DNA of 64,000 nucleotides from Epiperipatus broadwayi. Its lineage: Eukaryota; Onychophora; Udeonychophora; Euonychophora; Peripatidae. The position numbers and the translations under genes are program-made. The notes under the pieces were generated by a model. The model worked only from the letters and a program-made list of their open reading frames with translations, ran no database searches and had not been told where the DNA came from. This document shows positions 10,306 to 21,262 of this stretch, piece by piece. The stretch covers positions 250,001 to 314,000 of the forward strand of contig JAQFVV010000230.1 in assembly GCA_028023455.1 (NCBI GenBank), given 5' to 3'. How positions within the stretch are numbered: the stretch's first letter is position 1; every line of letters begins with the position of its first letter.

Positions 10306-11892
10306 GTGCAAATGACTTTTCAAAACACTTTGCTGATATATATTCATCACGATACAATATCTTCAAATATTGCATTATTTTGTAATTCTTCAACTGTTCA
10401 TTGTATGATTGACCATATTTCTAAGGATGATGTTGTTATGGCTATTAAGCGACTTAAAATTCATTCTAGTTTGGGAAATGATAATATTCCTTCATTTATT
10501 TACAAAGGGCTAGCTGAATTTATTGCAGTACCTCTTGCATTTATTTTTAATTTATCACTTAACTCTTGTGTTTTTCCTAATGTGCTTAAGTGTGCCAAAA
10601 TGGTCCCAATTTTTAAGAATGGATCACGTGATTGTATTAATAACTATAGACCCATTTCTGTTTTGCATACTATTGCTAGAATTTTTGAGAGGTGTGTTTA
10701 TAATAAAATTATTTTAGATGTTAGTAAACTCATTTCTTCTTCACAACATGGTTTTATATCTAATAGATCTGTAGAAACTAATTTGTTAACAATTTATGAT
10801 CATATAGCTCATGCAATTGAAGACCAGCAGAGACTTGATGTTGTTTATTTTGATTTATCAAGAGCTTTTGATAAAGTAGACCACAGTATTCTTCTTCACA
10901 AATTATATCAAATGGGTTTTTCTACTAAGCTTGTTTATTGGTTTCAATCCTTTCTTCATGGTCGTACTGCATACATTAAATTTAATAATACTATTTCATC
11001 TAATTTTAAATGTAATTTGGGGGTTCCTCAGGGTAGTATTTTAGCACCTATGCTTTTTAACATTTATATGAATGACCTTAAGGATTGCTTAAAATCGTCT
11101 TATCTTTTGTGCTATGCAGATGACTGTAAAATCTTTAGAAGAATCACATCTGTGTTTGATTGCACTCTTCTTCAAAATGATATAGATAATTTTAGTGCTT
11201 GGTGTGATCTAAATAATATGACTGTTAATTTCAGTAAATGTTCCTTAGTCTCGTATTCTAAAAAATCTGAAGTTTTGCATTTTTCTTATTTTATTAATTC
11301 TCACAAAATTATTTCTGTTGAATCCCAAAAAGATTTGGGAGTTATATTTTCTAGTAATGGATCCTTTCTTCCTCATTTGGAAATGATTATTGGTAAGGCT
11401 TTAAAAATTATAGGTACTATTCTAAGGTTTGGTTATCATTTCAGTGGTGATACAAAATTTAAATTATTTTTATCATTGGTTCTTCCCATCATTGAATATT
11501 GTTCAGTCATTTGGAATCCTAGCTCTAAACAGGGATGTAATTTATTACAATCAGTGTATAATAAGTTTTCTAAATATGTTTCTTTGGGAAATAAAACTGT
11601 TGTTCATCTTTCTTCTAGAAGACAATATAGAGATATTAAATATCTTTATAAACTTGTTAATAAAATAGTTCTTTTATCTAATACAATTTCTACTGTTATA
11701 ATTAGATCTCATGTGCATGATACTCGGTCTGCTTCTGTTTGTTACATTAAAACTTGTCATTCCAATGTTCTTAGATTTTCTCCTTTGTTTAGGCTACCAT
11801 CTTTATATAATCAGATTTGTAGCAATATTAATTACTTCAATTTAGATTATAATCAATTCTGTAATGTTATTAAATTTAAATGTCAGATTTGA
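10306..11892 (+). CDS. LINE-B reverse transcriptase, open 528-codon frame
   Basis: A continuous frame covers the whole polymerase domain: SSLGNDNIPSFIYKG (fingers), NNYRPISVLHTIARIFE, QHGFISNRSVETNL, motif A VVYFDLSRAFDKVDHS (catalytic Asp about residue 183), motif B GVPQGSILAPMLFNIYMNDL (from residue 239), motif C CYADDCKIF (YADD 270-273), DLGVIFSSNGSF (thumb) and a C-terminal region with IEYCSVIWNP. Jockey/CR1-type elements have this order. All catalytic residues are present. The nominal ATG is out of frame with the upstream endonuclease, so the natural start lies in ORF2 further upstream; the frame is open only because the breaks fall before it. It is probably not expressed as a functional polyprotein. 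Confidence 0.85.
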   Translation: MQMTFQNTLLIYIHHDTISSNIALFCNSSTVHCMIDHISKDDVVMAIKRLKIHSSLGNDNIPSFIYKGLAEFIAVPLAFIFNLSLNSCVFPNVLKCAKMVPIFKNGSRDCINNYRPISVLHTIARIFERCVYNKIILDVSKLISSSQHGFISNRSVETNLLTIYDHIAHAIEDQQRLDVVYFDLSRAFDKVDHSILLHKLYQMGFSTKLVYWFQSFLHGRTAYIKFNNTISSNFKCNLGVPQGSILAPMLFNIYMNDLKDCLKSSYLLCYADDCKIFRRITSVFDCTLLQNDIDNFSAWCDLNNMTVNFSKCSLVSYSKKSEVLHFSYFINSHKIISVESQKDLGVIFSSNGSFLPHLEMIIGKALKIIGTILRFGYHFSGDTKFKLFLSLVLPIIEYCSVIWNPSSKQGCNLLQSVYNKFSKYVSLGNKTVVHLSSRRQYRDIKYLYKLVNKIVLLSNTISTVIIRSHVHDTRSASVCYIKTCHSNVLRFSPLFRLPSLYNQICSNINYFNLDYNQFCNVIKFKCQI

Positions 11893-12204
11893 TTGGTTTA
11901 ACTTAATTTTGTTTATATATATATATAAATTGTTTTTTTTATTTTTATTTTGTTATGTGCTTTATATTTATCCCTTTTATTTATTTGTTACTATTAATGT
12001 CTTAATAATAATTGTTTATATGCTGATATTTAATTTTACTTTAGATTTTTAAATGTGTTAATTATCTTTTATTGAAATATGGCACATAATTATATTAATA
12101 ATTTGTCATTTAAACTCATTTATGTATTTATATATTTGTTATGGTGCAATACTGTAATTGGCTTTATGCTGTAGTTTTGTACGGTAAATAAATGAATTGA
12201 ATTG

Positions 12205-12480
<276 letters not shown>

Positions 12481-13017
12481 GTTTTAAAGGTAACTTTATT
12501 CAAAATCAAGTGGTTACATTGGTTGTTGATTATACATAGTGTTATACATAGGTTTACACAGTTATTACATTACAGTCTGTATATTTGATTAGAGTCTCTT
12601 TGCACTTAAAAATTGACTTTTTAGAACTTAGATAGTGGCTTTCACAATGTTTTTGATTTTTTCACACTTTATGAAATATTTATTGTCCAAGTTTATGTAC
12701 AATATAAATCAATGATCATGGTTTCAGTAATTTTTTCATGTTCTTGCAACACTGAATTTTATGTTTGCCTTTGTCCTTTTCTATTATATCCTTTATTATA
12801 AAGTGGCCTGAATTTTAAAAAGAGACCACGTTGCTGCAAAGATATCAGGTGGTGCAATAATGCTGTCTCTTTCTTTTATTTTTTGCAATTTGTTCCTATA
12901 GGTGTTAGGGTGCCTTCTCATGTTGTTGCCCAGTGTAAAAGTGCATCTGGTACACCAGAATGCATATAGGCTGAAAATGGCTGCCCTTATGGTGGGTATT
13001 CCATTATTTTTGAATGT

Positions 13018-14112
13018 TTATAGAATCTCATTTATTGTGATTCCATTTTTCCTATATCCACCAATCATCATTTGTCTTACTTTTTCAAGTCCTGAACAAT
13101 TATGTATGAAATGGTCCTGTGTTTCCTCATCCCTGTGACACAGCATACACAAGGGGTCTATATTTATATAGAATCTTCTGTATCTAATAAAATGACTTGT
13201 AGGTAGTGCTTTCAAATTGACTTTAATTATGAAATCGTAAAATTTTGGTTCCAGGTACCATTTCCTAAATTTTTTAAGTAATTGGCTGTTATCAATTCCC
13301 AATACAGATATTTGGTTATTCTCAGATTGTTTTTGTGTTAGGAAATCATGTATTTGCCAATAAGTATATTTTATTAGACTTTTCAGCGTTACTTTGTTTT
13401 TGATGCTCTCAATGCTTTCAAGCAACATAAAGATATAATTGTTTGTAGGTGGTGGACGATCTGTGGGTGTGATCTCCAATATTGGTTCAATATCTGGAAA
13501 TCTTTTGACTATGGCTATTAGCAGATTTATTGTTTTTTGTGTCTGAAACACTGATATTAAGTGAAGTCCCAGACCATTCCATTTTGTTGGTTGGTTAAGT
13601 TGCTTTATTGAAATGGCAACTACTTTACTGTTCCATAGTAGTTTGTTACAAAATGAATTAATTGAGGCTATAAATGGTTTTGTGAAACAGATTATTGGTA
13701 GATAGTAGCTTATTTTTGACATTATGAGTCGATTGAATAATGATATTTTTGCATATATTGATAGATATGATCTGGATAATGATTCTGTGATTCTTTCTGC
13801 ATCCACTTTGAGTTTGTTTTGTATTGTTATTCTCATTTGATTCATTCCCAGATAAAATGGAAAACCTAGAAAACTGCTGGGCTTTCCTTGATAAATTTGT
13901 TTGTTTATTTTCCCTGTAAAAATTGTCCAAGCAGCTGACTTATTGATATTGATTTTAAGTTTGAATTTTTTTGTATATTCTTCTATGATATCTTGTAGTG
14001 CTTGCAGTTGCTTTTTTGATGTTAAGAATATTGTGATATCATCCATATAAGCTATACAAGGAATGTATCTTTTTGTATTTGGTATTAACACTCCCTGTAT
14101 TTTTTTTTTCAA
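13018..14112 (-). pseudogene. LINE-C reverse transcriptase, palm to C-terminal zinc knuckle
   Basis: The 364-codon frame holds motif C CIAYMDDITIFLTS (YMDD at residues 22-25), a thumb with KLKININKSAAWT, FLGFPFYLG, and a long C-terminal region ending with CMLCHRDEETQDHFIHNC (residues 322-339: C-X2-C-X8-H-X4-C). L1/Tx1 and some R2-like clades carry this kind of knuckle. The usual box in non-LTR enzymes is FADD or YADD; Met at the second position is uncommon. The true upstream part joins in another frame across the A10 run at 14101-14110, so the apparent start is not real. Confidence 0.8.
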
Positions 14113-14763
14113 TTTCTTCCAATAAGGGGTTTATGTAGAAGGTGAACAGTAATGTACTCAGGGGTGACCCTTGTGGTATTGATTGAGTGGGATAGAATGA
14201 TGATGATGTTCTTCAGTTAAGTGTGATATGTACTTCTCTGTTTAAAAGTAGGTTGGCTATTGCATATAATATTGATCGTGGTATTTGTGTTTGCTTTAGT
14301 TGGTTTAGTAAGATTTTTATTGGTACAGAGTCGAAAGCACTTTCAAAATCTAGTTGTACTGCAATGGGAGCATATTTTTTCTCTTAATTACTGAGTTAAT
14401 TATATTTTTAAAGATTAGTGCTGCTTGACTTGTGGATGAGCCTTTCTTTGCATACTGATGTTGTGATATTTTTGTCAGTATAAATGGTTTAATTTTCACC
14501 TTTATTACTTTTTCTAGCAGTTTAATTCCTAAAGGCTCCATTGAGATGGGTCTTAAGTTGGTGATCATGGTAATAGGGTCTTGTTTTTTCATAAATGGTA
14601 CCATTGATATGTTGTATAATCCCTGAATGCTATAAATTTTTTGTGATATTTGATTTGCCAAATGACACAGGTATGTATTTGTAATTTGGCTAAGATGTGC
14701 AAGTACAAACTGTGGAATGCCTGGAGGTCCTGGATGACATGTGGGTGGGATTGATTCTAACAC
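14113..14763 (-). pseudogene. LINE-C reverse transcriptase, fingers and motifs A/B
   Basis: Minus-strand blocks in order: PPTCHPGPPGIPQFVL (fingers, where the family reads PGPDGIP), MITNLRPISMEPLGIKLLE, QHQYAKKGSSTSQAAL, then after a frameshift near 14370 motif A VQLDFESAFDSVPIK, and motif B SIPQGSPLSTLLFTFYINPL. An in-frame stop occurs in the stretch between motifs A and B. Motif A keeps its catalytic Asp. These join the downstream YMDD part across the A10 run. Confidence 0.75.
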
Positions 14764-15142
14764 TACCTTAAAATCCTTATTCTCATCGACTGTTATTAGT
14801 GCGAAATTACTTAGTGTCTTAATTCAATCTCTAAATTGTTCTCTTTGCGCATTTTCATAAAACTGGACTGCCACATATCTGCTATTTGGATGGTCGCCTA
14901 TGCATTTTACCGATTCAAGCATATTATTTTCATGCAGTGTTTCTATTAAAAGGGATTTGGGGAAACTGTATAGTGTGCAAAGACTATCTTTTACAGTGAA
15001 TACTATTGATTTATCGGTAAAGAATCATTTAAACGTCAGGAAAAGTGATCGAGGTATTGTTTTGTTGAATTTCTCTCCAATTTGTTCAACATTTATCAGT
15101 CCATTCAATATGAGGGGAGGATCATTTTTATTTTGATCCATA
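14764..15142 (-). pseudogene. LINE-C ORF1-like (gag) fragment
   Basis: From an ATG at 15142-15140 the frame reads MDQNKNDPPLILNGLINVEQ, passes a TGA after FLTFK, then SIVFTVKDSLCTLYS, CIGDHPNSRYVAVQFYENAQ, a TGA after REQFRD, and continues without a frame change into the reverse transcriptase. The SRYVAVQFYENAQREQFRD block resembles the RNA-recognition-fold ORF1 proteins of L1/Tx1 and Jockey-like elements (a judgement by eye). Both stops are TGA and could have come from TGG or CGA codons. Direct continuation into the polymerase is odd, since an endonuclease is expected between them. Confidence 0.5.
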
Positions 15143-15146
15143 AGAT

Positions 15147-15359
15147 TCATTTTTCCAAATCATCTGTTGTTTTCCTGAACCTAGGACTTGCGGCTACATA
15201 ATCTTGGGCTTTTTTTGCTATAGAAGCATATGACTTTCTCTGCTCTGGATGGACCACCCACCAGGTTAATAGGTTGATCGTTTTAAGTTTTCCAATTATT
15301 TTCAAAGGTATGTTTAAATTTCTTTTTAAAAAACAAACACTAATATATAACCAATACAA
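15147..15359 (-). pseudogene. Possible upstream part of LINE-C ORF1
   Basis: A 70-codon minus-strand frame includes HPEQRKSYASIAKKAQDYV and RFRKTTDDLEK and stops a few bases before the ATG of the ORF1-like fragment in another frame. A SYASIAK-type block is common before the RNA-binding part of gag-like ORF1 proteins, so it may be the same gene after a frameshift. No domain is certain. Confidence 0.35.
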
Positions 15360-15599
15360 TCTTTATCCCAAAATTGTTGTTTTGTTGAATTTTATCTACT
15401 CTTATTAAAAAATAAATTTGCTGAGATTATAGTATTAGATACTAGCTTAACTTTTTTCTATTAGATTAGGTACTTTGATAAAAAAATCTCTGTTTTCTTC
15501 TTTTTACTTTTTAACAAAATAAATATTTGAGTTTTTAAATTTTTATTTTTTATTGTTATTAGCAAAAATGCCTATAACAAAAAGCTAAGAGGTTCTTCC

Positions 15600-15710
15600 A
15601 GTGGCTATTATTATTATTATTATTTATTATTATTATTATTATATTATTATTATTATATATATATATATATTATTATATATATATATATTATATTATATAT
15701 TATATATTAT

Positions 15711-15766
<56 letters not shown>

Positions 15767-15805
15767 ATATTATTTATTATATATATTTATATATAATAAT
15801 CTCAA
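15600..15805. repeat. ATT/TA low-complexity tract
   Basis: Mixed ATT triplets pass into long TA runs (core about 15715-15765). It differs from the pure (ATT)n arrays and has decayed or expanded as a TA dinucleotide. Confidence 0.95.
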
Positions 15806-15849
15806 TAATATTTTCCAATAAGGACTTTTCGTAACAATTAATTTTATGT

Positions 15850-16356
15850 GAATAAATCTTTTAAAATGTAGGAGCTATTTACAGATATGAAACTTTAATA
15901 AATTACAAAGATAAACTTTATACTTTTCTTCCACTTGGAGTATGGTTCAATTATATGGAACCTCATAACAGGACAGATATCATAAGAATGTCTTTTTTGC
16001 AATGCAAAATAAATAGTTTAAGTAAGAACACTATATTGATTTATTGGCAAAACAGACTCAAACTTCTTCATAAATATCCCCGAAATTCTGTATCTAATTT
16101 CTTTCTAACTGGTACTAAAAAAAAATAATATACTCATATTTGAACAAAGTAAATCGAGTATAACCCTATCTTACCTGACTATACAAATTGTATGTTTTTT
16201 TTGTAAACAACCTAAACCTCAAAATTCCTTTTTTGATTACTTTATTATGGCTTATTTTATTTATGGTATTTATTTATATAATTTTTTTACTATTTGATTT
16301 GTTTATGTGCAATCTATAATTGGCTAGTTGATGTACATTAATAATAAGATTGAATT
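15850..16356 (+). pseudogene. LINE-D: 3' fragment of a Jockey/CR1-like LINE
   Basis: The block around 15925-16080 reads in one frame as a LINE thumb/C-terminal region (LEYGSIIWNPHNRTDIIRMS, then LLHKYPRNSVSNFF). The 3' part ends TAATAATAAGATTGAATTGA before (ATT)n, like the LINE-B end. Only the last few hundred base pairs are present, so it is a 5'-truncated copy. Confidence 0.6.
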
Positions 16357-16712
<356 letters not shown>

Positions 16713-16864
16713 CTTCATCTTCATTTCAATTAATTCTCAAAAATCCTAAACTAAAACAATTTGTGATCTCATTGCCCAAACAGTTGTCAGCTTTCTTACC
16801 AATTTTTGTTTTCTCCATACTTTTATATTATTTTTTCAAGAAAGTTTTTCTGTTATTATCATTT

Positions 16865-17165
16865 TAAAACAGGCAAAACCACCATATTACCACACACACA
16901 ACTAGAATAACAAGGAGGACTTGGCAAAAACCGATGGCCTACTCATCCAATATCCCCAGACTAGGAGCTTGGATCGCCGACCAGATCTTAGGACAAGTAA
17001 CCCTCCAGCCCACCTACTCCACTCCTGGGGGCATAAACCTAAGATCTGGGCCCAACCAAAACTCGACTGATGAAGGCCACAAGCCGAAACTCGGGGATAT
17101 TGAAGAGAGGCACTGAGGATTTTGCAACTCTGGCACCATGATTACGCGTGTGTGGCACATAGGAG
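16865..17165. repeat. Diverged family B-like repeat, both orientations
   Basis: CCTACTCATCCAATATCCCCAGACTAG (the inverted form) is followed by GATGAAGGCCACAAG...ATATTGAAGAG (the direct form), so the two halves are roughly inverted. The local GC content is clearly higher than the surroundings, and a CTGGCACCATGATTACGCG block follows. No protein was recognised. Confidence 0.55.
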
Positions 17166-17296
17166 TTTTGATGTTTTAACAACAGTTATACCAGCAGAGG
17201 TGGTACTGATGTTTATTGGTATTATCATTTTTGTACTGTAATTGTCCATTGGTTGTTGTTTTGTACTTTAAATAAAACTGAATGAATTTTATAGTA
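17166..17296 (+). repeat. LINE 3' end remnant
   Basis: TTGTACTGTAATTGTCCATTGG and TTTTGTACTTTAAATAAAACTGAATG closely follow the LINE-B 3' untranslated end (ACTGTAATTGGC...TTTTGTACGGTAAATAAATGAATTG). No ATT array is left here. Confidence 0.6.
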
Positions 17297-17369
17297 CTAT
17301 ACTTGCTTAATGTGAATGAGTATTCCTTTCCCATACCATGCCCAAGTTTAATAATAATAACTAATAATA

Positions 17370-18175
17370 TAGATATGTTAATCTTTAATTAATGTGAATG
17401 TTTAAATATATATTGCTAAAATGATATGATAATTTCTAATCTAATAAATGTTTAGTAATAAACATAAAGATTTATCGGGAAGAGAATACATAGTTGTGAT
17501 GCGAAAAAGGACCTCTATATTAAATTATAATAATATGATGTTAAAGGAACAAGTTAAGATGATAGGGAAGTTGTGATTTGACCAATTGAAGGCATTGATT
17601 CAGCAGAAAGCATCTTGGAATCATTGATCTTTTGAGATATCTTCATTAATGGATTAAAGTATAAAAATAAAATATAAAAAGTTAACATTGTAAGGCTTTA
17701 AACCTGCATTTATATTTGTAATATAGCGGGATCAACTCGACTTCAACGACCCCTCCGGCTACCATATGCACCCACCCGACCACCGTTGAAAAGAAAAAAC
17801 ACCAGTTCGCACCGCAACACGGGCGCCCACACATATATGCAATCAGTGTTCAGCTTTATATGTGTGATCAGGTGGGTCAGCAATATGAGATGAGTTCGAA
17901 TCCCAAATATAAAAAGTTGTAATCTATATTTAAAATATTACACATGGAAAAACTGAAATGGAGTTAAATCAGTTATCCCATGGGATTGCGGTTAACAATA
18001 ATAGATACATTATTCTTTAATTAAAGTTTAAAATGTATATATGGGCTAGAAATTATATCATAATTTCTAAATAAATAAGTGATTAGTAGTAATCATTCAG
18101 GTATTTATCCGACGAGACGGGAATCATAGTTGTAAGTACAGGAAATTCTGCACCTTTATATTAAATTATAATAAT
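17370..18175 (+). repeat. Direct repeats flanking an insertion
   Basis: A block of about 165 bp at 17370-17540 (TCTTTAATTAATGTG...TCGGGAAGAG...CTATATTAAATTATAATAA) recurs at about 18010-18175 (TCTTTAATTAAAG...GACGAGACGGGAATC...TTATATTAAATTATAATAA). The 470 bp between them include a GC-richer chimeric piece. The repeats may be ends of an unclassified element or a local duplication. Confidence 0.55.
17700..17935 (-). repeat. Chimeric family C fragment
   Basis: It holds CACATATATGCAATCAGTG, TCAGCTTTATAT and, on the other arm, GTGTGATCAGGTGGGTCAGC with GAGTTCGAATCCCAAATATA: both edges of family C with the middle replaced or deleted. The GC-richer part 17725-17825 (CCCTCCGGCTACC...CACGGGCGCCC) has no match in this window. 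Confidence 0.5.
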
Positions 18176-18179
18176 TGAA

Positions 18180-18801
18180 ATTACTGTATAAATTATCATA
18201 TATGTATGTACAATAACGGTAGGTATTTAGAAAAATTATTACAATGTTTTATAATATTTAAATTATTCAAGAATTATTCGGGGGAGTTATCATAAGTCGT
18301 ATATATATAAATAATGAAAAATAAAAAAGGAAAAGAATGCAAATATAAATTGTTGAAATACTAATTTACAATTCTATTAATAACAGATTTTGAAGGAGAC
18401 TTTATTAAATATTAAAACGTTAGCTTTTATCGTGATTACTGTTGAATTATTCAAAACTCTCACCTCTAAATCTTTCATCAATTATCACTATTTATTACAT
18501 TAATTTTTATCTTCATTAATGAGTCTTTGAAATGTAAATCATTGTTAATTTTGTTTTTCCGTTGGTATTTCATCAATGCAGGAGTAATAAAAAATGAAAA
18601 GCAGATTAAATAAAAACATTTAAACCACCAACATATATTTAACAACAATAAAAAATGTTTGGAATCCAAGAACGCATTTATCGTTGGCAAAAAAGATCCA
18701 AACTATTATGCTGGAATGGAATTTACTTAATTAGATTATTACAATAAAATTTTCCATACAATAAAATCGGAAAAAACAAAGAATGAAAAAAAAAAAGAAA
18801 T
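18180..18801. other. Unassigned AT-rich sequence
   Basis: No open frame or family match. It ends in an A11 run just before the SINE-T target duplication. Confidence 0.45.
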
Positions 18802-18811
18802 GACTAGATTA

Positions 18812-18927
18812 GTCAAGCGTTGTTAGCCGAGAGGTCATCGCACCTGCCTTGCAAGCAAGTAGTTGGTTGCAGACGGGGGTGGGTTCGCGTCCCGGCAGTT
18901 GCTATGACATATGAGAAGAAGAAAAAA
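18812..18927 (+). repeat. SINE-T copy with perfect 10-bp TSD
   Basis: The copy is flanked by GACTAGATTA (18802-18811 and 18928-18937). It begins GTCAAGCGTTGTTAGCCGAG, has the A-box-like TTAGCCGAGAGGTCATCGC, an anticodon-arm-like CCTGC-CTTGCAA-GCAAG (TGC, Ala-like), a B-box-like GGGTTCGCGTCCC, the end GCTATGACATATGAG and an A-rich tail. An exact TSD plus Pol III boxes mark a tRNA-derived SINE moved by LINE machinery. Confidence 0.88.
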
Positions 18928-19013
18928 GACTAGATTATTTAAAATTAGACATTCTTTCTTTAATGCGATTTTTATATATCATCATCATCATCATTTTAAC
19001 CGATCCATTATAG

Positions 19014-19476
19014 CAGGGGTGTCCAACAAGTCGGTCTTGATCCACCGGTCGATCGCAAAGCCATTTTTGGTCGATCGCGAGGCCAATCTGGCAATAGCTG
19101 TAGAAGTAACGAGTGAAACAAATTAAGTCAAGACTTTCAAGTTTTTTTGTTTTTTTTTGTTTTTGTCCTAAATTTTTTTCCAATTCTAGATAGGTGAAGT
19201 CCACTAAGTCGTATCATTATTGAAAATAATATTTTTAATCTTGATTTAATGTAGCTAATTTGAATTAATAAATATTGTCAATAATTACTCATGTTATTTT
19301 AATTCTCCCGGCCATGAGTTTTTTGGCCCATTAAATAATTGTTATTTTTTACTAAGTAGATATATAAAAATAGTACGTATTTCAGACCTCCCTCCACTAC
19401 GTCTATGACAAGTCGATCGCAAAACATTTTTAAAATAAAAAGTAGATCTTATGAACACAAAAGTTGGTCACCCCTG
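19014..19476. mobile_element. hAT-type MITE (hAT-2) with perfect 8-bp TSD
   Basis: The ends are CAGGGGTGTCCAAC and GGTCACCCCTG. CATTATAG flanks both sides exactly (19006-19013, 19477-19484). The body has TCGATCGC repeats near both ends (GGTCGATCGC at about 19047 and 19069, AGTCGATCGC at about 19412). There is no transposase. It sits inside the 3' untranslated end of the antisense RTE, so it is younger than that RTE. Confidence 0.92.
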
Positions 19477-20074
19477 CATTATAGAATAAAGATTTATTCA
19501 AATTTAATCCAGTTTCTCTGATCATTGCTTATCATTTCATCTTATCAGCAAACTTCTACCTCCACACTTAATCTTTTTCTAGGTCATTTACCATCTCTTA
19601 GAATCTAATTTAAAATTTTTTACTGTTTATTTACTATCATCTCGTCTAGAAATATGTGTAGCTCAGCTTATTTTCAATCTCTTGATATTTTCAATGCTGC
19701 CAATAATATCTATTTGTTTTCTTCATATACTTTGCTTCAATCTTTTCTTGTTACTCCTAATATTCATCTCTTCATACTTTATTAAGTGGTTTGAAGTCTG
19801 TGTATTGATTTTTTTTAAAACGCCAAAGTTTCAAATCTCTAAATAAGAATCGGTAAAACATACATATTTAAAAAAATAAACCTTCCTTTTAAAGCGTATA
19901 AGCATATTTCCTTTTAATATTAAATTATGTCTACCAAACTAAACCTTAAAAATTGTATCTTTTAAAGCAATTCTATGATTAATTTTATTAATAATGAGGA
20001 TAAAATATTTGTAGATGTTAACTTCTTCCAATTTACGATTGTTTATCTTTATTTTTCTTCTTTGAAAAAAATCC

Positions 20075-20640
20075 ACTGAAAATTATTTTAAATTCTTGGA
20101 CCATTTCCGTCATCTATGAGTGTTGAATGTATAAAAAATTTTAAACCTTATTTAAACTTTTCAAATACAAACAACTTGTTAATAATAACACAACATAGAA
20201 AACACAGGTTAGTAATTACACGATGTTTCAAGTATTATTCTCTACTCTTCTTCAGGTGTGGCTAGCCTGACCAGTGACAGTATTTGCATAGGAATCGAGC
20301 TCACACCTTTAGATTCCTGAATATGGAATTTAAGGTAAATGCTCTAATCAACTGGGATATCCTGTCAAAGGTCTTAAATTCAATATTTGAGAATCTTAAG
20401 GTGCGAGTTTGACTCCTGTGCGAATACTGTCATTGGTCAGGTCAACAACACTCGAAGAAGAGTGGAGAATAATACTACCTGAAACAATGTGTAATTATTA
20501 ACTTGTATTGCCTATTTGTGTGTTATTTCAAGCAAGTTGTTTGTATTTGAAAAGTTTAAATAAAGTTTAAAATTTTCTTTACATTCAACATTTATTGATA
20601 GATGATGGACATAAGTCCAACATATTATCACATCTAATAT
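20075..20640. mobile_element. Long foldback element F3
   Basis: The two halves are imperfect reverse complements for roughly 250 bp each: TTGGAC...GTCATCTATGAG...TTGAATGTA on the left mirrors TACATTCAACATTTATTGATAGATGATGG on the right, and CAAATACAAACAACTTG is mirrored by CAAGTTGTTTGTATTTG. The inner part carries GGTCAGGTCAACAACACTCG against CGAGTGTTG-like sequence. It interrupts the antisense RTE between its thumb and motif C regions. Non-coding. Confidence 0.8.
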
Positions 20641-20984
20641 ATCATCCTCACATGCCTTCAGGAAAATCTTTAGCTCTACTTACATATTTTTAATGATAGC
20701 TCTTGCAACATTTCTTCAAGCTTAGTAGCATTATTTCAAAAATTCATTGCAACATTTGAAAAATCTAGATGACTTAAATATTCTTCCTTTACTTTTACTC
20801 CTATAACTTTCATTTTAATCCACAACATATTTCATATAAAACTGCTATAAAAAGTTGTGGGAATATAGAATCACTATGACATATACTTTCATCAATGTTA
20901 ATCTTTTTAGTGTCCCCATGTAATTCAATCATTGCTGTTGCATTTCGATATATATTCTTCAGAATATAGTAATATTAAAAATTT

Positions 20985-21262
20985 TTTACCATCTCCTCAT
21001 ATACACTTTAATGCAATCTTTTTTATATAATTCCTTCTTTATTTTATTACAGTTTCAACTGTCATGCAGTCTTCATCAGAGCTCATTATAAATTTTTCTT
21101 CTATCTATAACTGTAAATCAAAAAATTCATTTACAGTTGTAGAGAGAGAAGTGAAATTTATAAAGAGCTCTGATGAAGATTGCAAGACAGTTGAAACTGT
21201 AAGCAAAATAAAGAAGGAATTATATAAAAAAGACTACATTAAAGTGTATATGAGGAGTTGAT
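20985..21262. mobile_element. Foldback element F4
   Basis: Arms 20990-21115 and 21130-21255 are almost perfect reverse complements (CCTCATATACACTTTAATG against CATTAAAGTGTATATGAGG; CAGTCTTCATCAGAGCTC against GAGCTCTGATGAAGATTG). The centre is a few base pairs. The 65-codon frame across it is an artefact of the palindrome. It splits the antisense RTE; a half copy is at 34965-35085. Confidence 0.88.

Larger units (their letters stand above)
9420..12204 (+). mobile_element. LINE-B: 5'-truncated Jockey/CR1-like non-LTR retrotransposon
   Basis: The element begins inside the endonuclease domain and runs through a complete reverse transcriptase to a 3' untranslated region ending CGGTAAATAAATGAATTGAATTG, followed by (ATT)n. 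ORF1 is absent. It is the best-preserved LINE of the chain. Its 3' terminal block (ACTGTAATTGG...TTTTGTACGGTAAATAAA) is echoed at 16308-16356 and 17225-17285. Confidence 0.85.
12481..15359 (-). mobile_element. LINE-C: L1/Tx1-like non-LTR retrotransposon, antisense
   Basis: Read on the minus strand: an ORF1-like fragment (15359-14764), a reverse transcriptase (14763-13018) and about 540 bp of 3' sequence ending at the (ATT)n array. The reverse transcriptase has a YMDD box and a C-terminal CX2CX8HX4C knuckle like those of L1/Tx1-type elements. No endonuclease is seen between the ORF1-like part and the polymerase. Several stops and at least three frameshifts are present, one in an A10 run (14101-14110). 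Confidence 0.75.

Noticed and set aside
18812-18927. A tRNA-Ala gene.
   Set aside because: The target duplication, A-rich tail and two sister copies show that it is a SINE.
21064-21261. A 65-codon small protein.
   Set aside because: The frame spans a near-perfect palindrome and mirrors itself; it is a foldback element.
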